DNA from: Sanguinoderma infundibulare
Lineage: Eukaryota > Basidiomycota > Agaricomycetes > Polyporales > Polyporaceae
DNA: 64,000 nt
Assembly (NCBI GenBank): GCA_032821775.1
Contig: JAVLRN010000006.1
Span: 2,046,001 to 2,110,000 of the forward strand
Reading direction: 5' to 3'
In this document: positions 58,126-64,000 of the stretch, piece after piece
Layout of the letters: each line of letters opens with the position of its first letter
Position numbering within the stretch: the first letter of the stretch is position 1
Translations under genes and position numbers: made by a program
Notes under the pieces: generated by a model
Database searches by the model: none
Told to the model about the DNA's origin: nothing
What the model saw: the letters and a program-made list of their open reading frames with translations, nothing else

Positions 58126-61100
58126 CTCCGGACAAGACGCGTGTGTGTTGCGGGTGGACGGCGGGTGCGGGCTGGGGAGTGCAGGGACAGTGGAGGGCGT
58201 GGAAGGGGGGAGGGGGAGAGGGGGAGGATGAAGAGAGAGAGGGACGCTCGGGCGAATTGGACATATGGGGGATGGGCCACGAACCGCAAACGCCGTGGTC
58301 GACTCGGAGCTCCTTCGATGCTCCTGCCAGTCACACAATTGCAACCGCGTCCATGCCGTCAATCCGCAGCAGCCCCAAACCAGCCAGACAAACAATCCAT
58401 TAATCGTTATCGCCCCCCCTCCCCCAGCGCCCTCATCGTCCCCGCCCACCTCTCCACCGTCGCCCATCCTCCCGTCGTCGCCCGACGCCCACAGCTCGCC
58501 CCTTCCGGCTCAGTGCGCAGACGATCGTCCTCTCGTCAACCTCGTCTGCGGCTATCTCCCATCAAATCTTCTCCACGGGCCCCTCCCGCCCGGCTCGCAG
58601 CAGCGAGCATTCACACCGACCGTCCAGCGTGCCTCAATCGAAGGTCGCCCTTCTTCCGCGCGATCTCGTCTGCTGACTTGGCTTTCTCAGCTCTCGTCTT
58701 CGCTCTCTCGGCCGTGGGCACCACCCCCAGCCACTGGCGCACTCTCGCCCTGCCACCCTGTGCACCGACCGTGCTTCGCTCCCAATGCCGCACGCGAGAG
58801 CGAACATGCCGAGATCCCATCCAGCGACACCTGCTCCTATCTCTCCGGATGCACCGCGCGCCCGCGCCGAGACTCCTCTCCGTCTTCAATCCGTCTGCGA
58901 CCACAAGGTGTGCCGGCGACGCGAGCCCAAGACATTTGTCTCGGCACACATCCGCTTCCACTTCGCCCCTTCGTGTTCGGTCGATTCTAGCGGCCGAGTC
59001 CCGCTCCTCGCCGACGTCTACCCGTCTCTTTCCAGGCCGTAAACCGCCCGCGAGCTGCTCTCTGTGTCCGCGTCGCCGACGCGCTCCGTTGAGCCGGTAA
59101 AGGCCCCCTGCCGAATATGGAAAACCCGGGCCGCCTAACTTGAATTGTCTGCACGGGGCGCGCCGCAAGATCCCTGATCTCGACTCGTACGATCGTGATC
59201 TCGCGCCAGCCACGGAGAAAGGCAGCGTCTGGGGTGTGCCTCCCCTGCCCTCCTCCTACGACCATCGCCCCGCAGTCTCGCTAGCCTCTATCCTTGCTCT
59301 TTGCGGCCTTGTTCACCGCTGCACAGCGTGATATTTATGGAAAGCTCAAAGATACCCACCAATGGCTGCCCGTGATATTCTGGTCAGTGCCTATTTCTGT
59401 GCGAGTTATTTCCGTGCCCTTGCTAAAAATAGGCTCGCTTAGAGGATAGAGGTTTGACCGCGCTCTTCTAGCCCTTCTCGACAACTTCTCGACGAAAATA
59501 CGTGGCGATCGCGCATGATGCGCCGTTGCGGGTGCCGCCGCGTACACACGCGGTTCGTTCCGCGCACAACATACCAACCACTCGTTCGACTACCATCCGA
59601 GACCGTCCGTCTCTGCGATAGCAATTGATCCGCTTTGACACTAGCGCACGACTGCGCTGCGGGCCTTATCCCCGATTATGTACGCCGTCGCCCCCGCTGT
59701 CTAAGCATGAACATACACTGTATTGGCAAAAAGTCCTCGCCCCTGATTGTCGGTGGCCCACCCATTTTTCGATCAGGGATTTTTCGCTACGGTAGGTGTT
59801 TCCTCTCGATCTGAGCCACCCTCTAAACCAGATTTTCGTGTTCCAGATGCTTCGCAGTATCGAAAGCCGATACGCTGCAAGGTCACGAACAACGTCTCGC
59901 TAAGGCCACGATGAAGTGATAGCAACCCCTGACCAGGGCTGGTGGTTTGTGACAGCGTCAACATGTAGCCGCCGCAGCCCGAGGCCAGGTGCTTGACACA
60001 GGGTACGAATCAAAACGGACTAGTTCCAGCTGCCCCGGTTACTCTGCATGGGTACCATCTGGCATCTGCCAAATGTCAACGTCGGACGTCAGAGAACGAT
60101 CTGTGGCGGTTGGGAGGATCGCACAACAGGTCCAGGGTCCATGTTCGAATTCGGTCAAGGGTTTTCAAAGTCCACCGATGATGAGGCTTTTTTACTCGCA
60201 GCACGCGTTTGGGACCGGTGATCATTGCTTGCCAGCGGTATACTGGACAGGTTCGTGCATCGGTTATGAAACTCGCGCTCTCGATAACAGCGATACGCTC
60301 AAGCGACTGAATTGGACCGAAGCGTTCAGCGTCATCGACTTATCAATAGCGCCTCCGAGTCCGAGGATATAGATCAGAGTCACTCGACAATCTTCCTCTC
60401 CACCGGCCGACAAATCTTTCCTGTCGGTCGGCTTTGCGAATCCGGTTGGACTGGGTCGGCATAACTATGGTTGGGACGACGGTACGTTCTCGGTAATGTG
60501 TGGTTCGTTTCCCTCGGCTGACATCACGCCGTTCAACTTCTACCAGCAGAGAAAACACTATACGATGGGTGCTTTTGTGTTGTGCGCATCGAACTATAAT
60601 GAAGGTTATGCGCCGCTGCCGCGGCCGGTCATCTGCACCCTTCGCAGTTCCGGCTAACCCCCGGTCTACCTCCATGTCTCAGCATGATCAATGGCGAACA
60701 CGAAGCTACAAGCATCCAATACACCCGAGCGTCCGGCGGCCTGTCCCTGGCCCCATCTCCATCTCCTCCCCACTGATCATGAAGGGTCCCTGTCGACCAA
60801 GCTGAAGCTTCCGCGTTCAACCTCCAGCTCAGCAATCGGTTCTCGTTCTCCGGCGTCGCACTTCGGACCCTAGTACTCTGTCCTCCACGTCTCCTGACCA
60901 AAATTTTTTTTTTCACGGATGATCATGTTCGGTGTTGGCCAGCTTCCCATGGACCTGGACGGGGCACGGGAGCGGACTCGCGGCCGCCCGTGTTCAGTTT
61001 CCTTCCATCTCCCCTCGCACGCACGAAAAGCGACGATCATGGGAGCAAACGCCCTTACGGGGCACCCCCAGCACCAGCGCCGCGCCGCCCATTGCTCTGC

Positions 61101-61306
61101 GGGATTCCCGCCGATCGATGAGGATGACGTTGCACTACGTTCCCGTGCACATACAGGGCAGCCTCTCGACTACGCACGAGTGTTGGGCGGTGGCGACAAT
61201 TGATACGAACCGCCAAGCCATCCACGCACGCACAAAGTCAGCGTTCTCAAGCCGCCGCCCGAAGCGTCCTGAGCTTGAGCTTATCCCCGCGCCTCCATGG
61301 CTCAGT

Positions 61307-61327
61307 CCCGAGTCCCGAGTCCCGAGT
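61307..61327. repeat. (CCCGAGT)3 tandem repeat
   Basis: Three perfect copies of a 7-base unit in intergenic DNA. No sign of function. Confidence 0.8.
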
Positions 61328-62194
61328 CCTCGGACGTTGTCCCCGGCCCCTCTTCAGTACCTGCCCCTCCTGCGCCCAAAGTTTTCCCGCTACCCCTCGT
61401 GTGCGCGAGCGTAGCCTCGAGTCGCCAAGCGCGCCGCAGCAGGAGAACGCACCGGGTCTAGGCAGAGTGCGGGCTCTGGCAGAGGTGCCCGGTGTGAGCC
61501 AATATGCCTGTACACGTCCAGCCGTGGCACGGGCGAAAGGTGCGGAAGGATAGCAAGAGCTGCCGTGACGCGCCTCGTGACCGGGCGTGCAGCATGGCAT
61601 CCCCGTCGGCCTCGTACGGCAGGGCGTGCAAAGCACGCGCGACTTGCACCGTCGAATCATCATTGGTTGCGCGGGGAGTGCAGACATGCGGCCGTGCGTT
61701 AGAGGCTCAGCACGGCGCCCGCCCGACCCGCCCTCCAAGCGGTTCCCGACGCACACAAAAACGACATAGCCGTGGCTGAAAACCGAAAACCTTAAAAAAT
61801 TCTTGGCCTTCCGTTGGTCCACACAGTCGTTATCAGCCACGCGCACGAGCCGGCGAGCCAGAGACCCCAGTGACCGACCGACCGATCGCTCCTGCGACCC
61901 TGCCCGGAGTCTCCCCTGACCTCCTGGCAGCGCCTTCCCATCCCCCGTAGAGCAGCGAGGCTTCCCAGCATTCCGTGTTCGTGAACTGCCCAAGCCTTAC
62001 ACGCTGTCGCGCCCTTGGGAGCGGGGACGACAGCCCGTGTCCCAGTGGCCGGGTCTCCTCTCTCGTGCTTCCGGTCGCACGTTCCACGAGCGCGGGCAGC
62101 GGTGCTGCGCATCGCTAGAAGGTGGGAGAGCCTGCCAACTAGTGTCAGTGCCACCCTGACCGTTCGAAGATGCACCTGACAGGCACGCAAGACG

Positions 62195-62240
62195 ATGGGA
62201 TGGATGGGAGATGCGGATGGGGGATGCGGATGGGGTGGGA
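62195..62240. repeat. Imperfect GATGGGATG / GGATGCGGAT repeats
   Basis: Short G/A/T-rich imperfect direct repeats on the plus strand, for example two adjacent copies of GGATGCGGATGGG. Simple low-complexity sequence. Confidence 0.6.
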
Positions 62241-63538
62241 CCAATGTTTCGAGCGTGGATTCGGCGGCACTGCTGACGAATGTCGTGGTGGTTATCCATT
62301 CAATGTGGTGGTGCTGCGTATCTGTCCTCTTGGCGCTGCCACCCTGGCTCGAACGGCAAGGGCGACCGTCAACAATGACGGGTGCGGGCGGAAGTTGACG
62401 TCGCTCAGAGGTAGAAGGCAACGGCACACCGGGGTGCTGGCGACGTGATGTAGCGTGTCGTCTTAATATCCGATAGAGTTCCGGTCGCGTTTCTGGTCTG
62501 CTTGACGTCCTTCCTCTCTGCTTGATAGACCACAGTTCCCTGACGTGCCTCGCTTCATCTCGCCCATTCGCCGACGGCCGGTCACGGTTCTTGCAGTTGG
62601 CAAGAAACAAAACAAGATTTTTTTCCGCCGCAACGTCAATATCTGAGGCATGTTCCGCCGCGATGCCGTATCTCGCTGCTGATACTTCGCCCAGTGATTA
62701 GTGACTGACATCCAACCAATGTCAGCATGTCGACTACGCACCTCCGCGCCTGGAGATTAGGATACCTGCGCAGTCCAATGTTCCTTCTAAATCCCCTCAG
62801 TCGCCGCCGCCACCCTCCCAAACTCTCCGGCTCCAAATGCTATCCGCGAAGAAAACCGTATGTGTCACGACCCTCTTGGCAAAGCTCTCGCTCAAATCGC
62901 TGCGGGTTCCCAGACCCTGCGCATGACGTCCAGACGAAAAGGACCCCCTGTGGACGAGGCGTCAGAACTACAACATACACAAATACGACGCGCACCGCCC
63001 TCGTACACACTGCCGCCGCAGTGAATTCCGATTACGATCGATTCAGCACACACCGCCACTCTTTGTTGCAACCATCACGCTCCCCGAGCAGGCCCGCAAG
63101 AACCGACGAAACGCCCTCCGTCCTCTCCCCTCGCACCAAATGTCCGGAACTGCCTGCGCGAGCATTCCCCGCTGCGAGCACCGACACACCAAAGAGGACG
63201 TCTCTGAAGGCTATCTGCATCCGTTGGCGTTGCGCAGTCCACCGCCTCGACGTAATCCTCGCCGAACCCATCCCCGAGCCTGACGTAGCACGAATGTCGA
63301 CGCCGGGTGGAGCCGGGAAAACTTGACCGTAACGTGAGGATCGCGGGCCCCGCTTCCTCTTCCTAACTTGCCGCCGACACGTCCGTTCCGCCACGAAATA
63401 CGTCGAACGTGCGGATCCCTGTGCGTTCCATGGCACCTCCCACTGCACTTCATCCTCTAACCTGTATGTGGCGATCCAGCGACGGGAGGTTCAGTGGGGC
63501 CCGGGCGGGCATGTGCGGCCGCCGTCCCCAGCGAGCGC

Positions 63539-63931
63539 CTAGGAGTCTTCTGAATCCTGTGGGGCGCCGCTGGCCTCGGAAGCCTCGTCGGGTGCTGAGG
63601 CCTGATGCGGTTGCGGGTAGAACTGGGATACCTCTTCCTCGACTTTGACGTTAGATCTTCGATGATCCAGTCCTCGTCGCATGGCCTGGGCGAAGACGAT
63701 CTGGAGGATTCCAGTGGAGGAGGTCCAGGGCTCCTGACCGAGTCGATGCGTTCGTACGATTCGTCTGTGCGTGGTGCGTGGTGCGATCGGGATCGAAACG
63801 TGCGCTTGGATACGTCCTCCGGAGGATTCCTGCTCGTCATAGTGCTGGTCCTCCGAGCTCCTGCTCTGCGACCCCCGCGCTATCCCTCCCTGATCGTGTC
63901 CCCCGTTCGTGAAGGTCGCGGGCGAACGACG
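63539..63931 (-). CDS. Possible terminal exon of a gene running off the right edge
   Basis: A minus-strand frame stays open for about 130 codons from 63931 to a TAG at 63539-63541. Its protein-like sequence includes GGRIQAHVSIPIAPRTTHRR, NVKVEEEVSQFYPQPHQ and the acidic end SEASGAPQDSEDS. It has only one late ATG, so it would be an internal or last exon with the rest to the right of the window. A second minus-strand frame (63457-63840, MTSRNPPEDVSKRTF...) overlaps it, and a third begins in the final 100 bases (MTSFARDLHERGT). I cannot tell which is used. No domain recognised. Confidence 0.3.
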   Translation of the reverse strand, partial: RRSPATFTNGGHDQGGIARGSQSRSSEDQHYDEQESSGGRIQAHVSIPIAPRTTHRRIVRTHRLGQEPWTSSTGILQIVFAQAMRRGLDHRRSNVKVEEEVSQFYPQPHQASAPDEASEASGAPQDSEDS

Positions 63932-64000
63932 TCATGGCGCCGAGGATTCCCGTTAGATCCTAGGGATGGCGTCAGAGAAGCTGTTAGAAAGAAAACGCCA

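Larger units (their letters stand above)
58126..63456. other. Gene-poor region upstream of the MADS gene
   Basis: About 5.3 kb without a gene I can support. From 58200 to about 59050 the plus strand is C/T-rich, hence purine-rich in the MADS transcript direction; it keeps several plus-strand frames open by composition alone and is probably promoter and 5' leader. Short tandem repeats occur at 61307-61327 and near 62195-62240. No tRNA, transposase or spliced domain recognised. Confidence 0.45.

Noticed and set aside
58141..59100. Plus-strand open frame of 319 codons, and an overlapping one of 241
   Set aside because: Pro/Ser/Arg-rich translations in C/T-rich DNA with no stops by composition. 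Two frames are open at once and neither has a domain.
1..64000. CRISPR arrays, bacterial operons, prophage or biosynthetic megasynthases
   Set aside because: None seen. The window is eukaryotic, spliced and lacks regularly spaced repeats or PKS/NRPS motifs; ERG9 alone does not make a cluster.

Overview
This window looks like nuclear DNA of a filamentous basidiomycete, most likely an Agaricomycete. Nearly every gene is split by short GT-AG introns of about 45-75 nt. Genes lie on both strands with no operons, and both tRNA genes have introns after position 37. The gene set is fungal: squalene synthase, TOR kinase, a MEF2-like MADS factor, F-box proteins, class-3 lipases, a type-B carboxylesterase and a MYND protein. 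No rRNA, CRISPR array, prophage, insertion sequence or complete transposon was seen. Genus and species cannot be fixed from this sequence.

Layout. Bases 1-5.5 kb hold no gene I can defend. At 5.5-7.4 kb is an F-box/LRR gene (-), followed by an intron-containing tRNA-Pro(AGG). At 8.35-10.9 kb a small unknown gene (-) and squalene synthase ERG9 (+) are head to head. At 11.3-25.3 kb three large genes are adjacent: an RCC1-propeller protein ending in a PHD finger (-), TOR kinase (-, about 8.6 kb), and, divergent from TOR, an F-box/RCC1 protein (+). A second tRNA-Pro(AGG) lies at 25.5 kb (-). At 25.7-28.3 kb are an unassigned exon-rich stretch and an unknown 203-residue protein. At 28.6-33.2 kb (-) are a cysteine-rich, possibly AlkB-like protein and one member of an unnamed paralogue family. 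At 33.9-39.4 kb (+) are an RRM protein (nucleolar protein 8-like) and an M28 membrane metallopeptidase. At 39.9-42.3 kb (-) is a secreted carboxylesterase.

At 44.2-50.4 kb two secreted class-3 lipases (+) flank a MYND-finger gene (-) that seems frameshifted. At 50.8-53.5 kb (+) lie two tandem members of the unnamed family also seen at 32-33 kb. At 55.3-58.1 kb (-) is a MADS-box gene with a 33-nt microexon and unusually long introns. From 58.1 kb to about 63.5 kb is gene-poor DNA, then a possible exon of a gene running off the right edge.

The housekeeping core (ERG9, TOR, RRM protein, M28 peptidase, MADS factor) is intact and shows conserved catalytic or binding motifs. The accessory parts are the lipase pair, the carboxylesterase, the MYND gene, the cysteine-rich gene and the three-member family. 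The best candidate for something undescribed is that family. Its members share a block with a D-G-W-P core, then a variable linker, then a helical C-terminal module of about 70 residues. The common architecture becomes visible only after splicing by eye. Exon limits given here are read from splice signals and reading frame; none is supported by transcripts.
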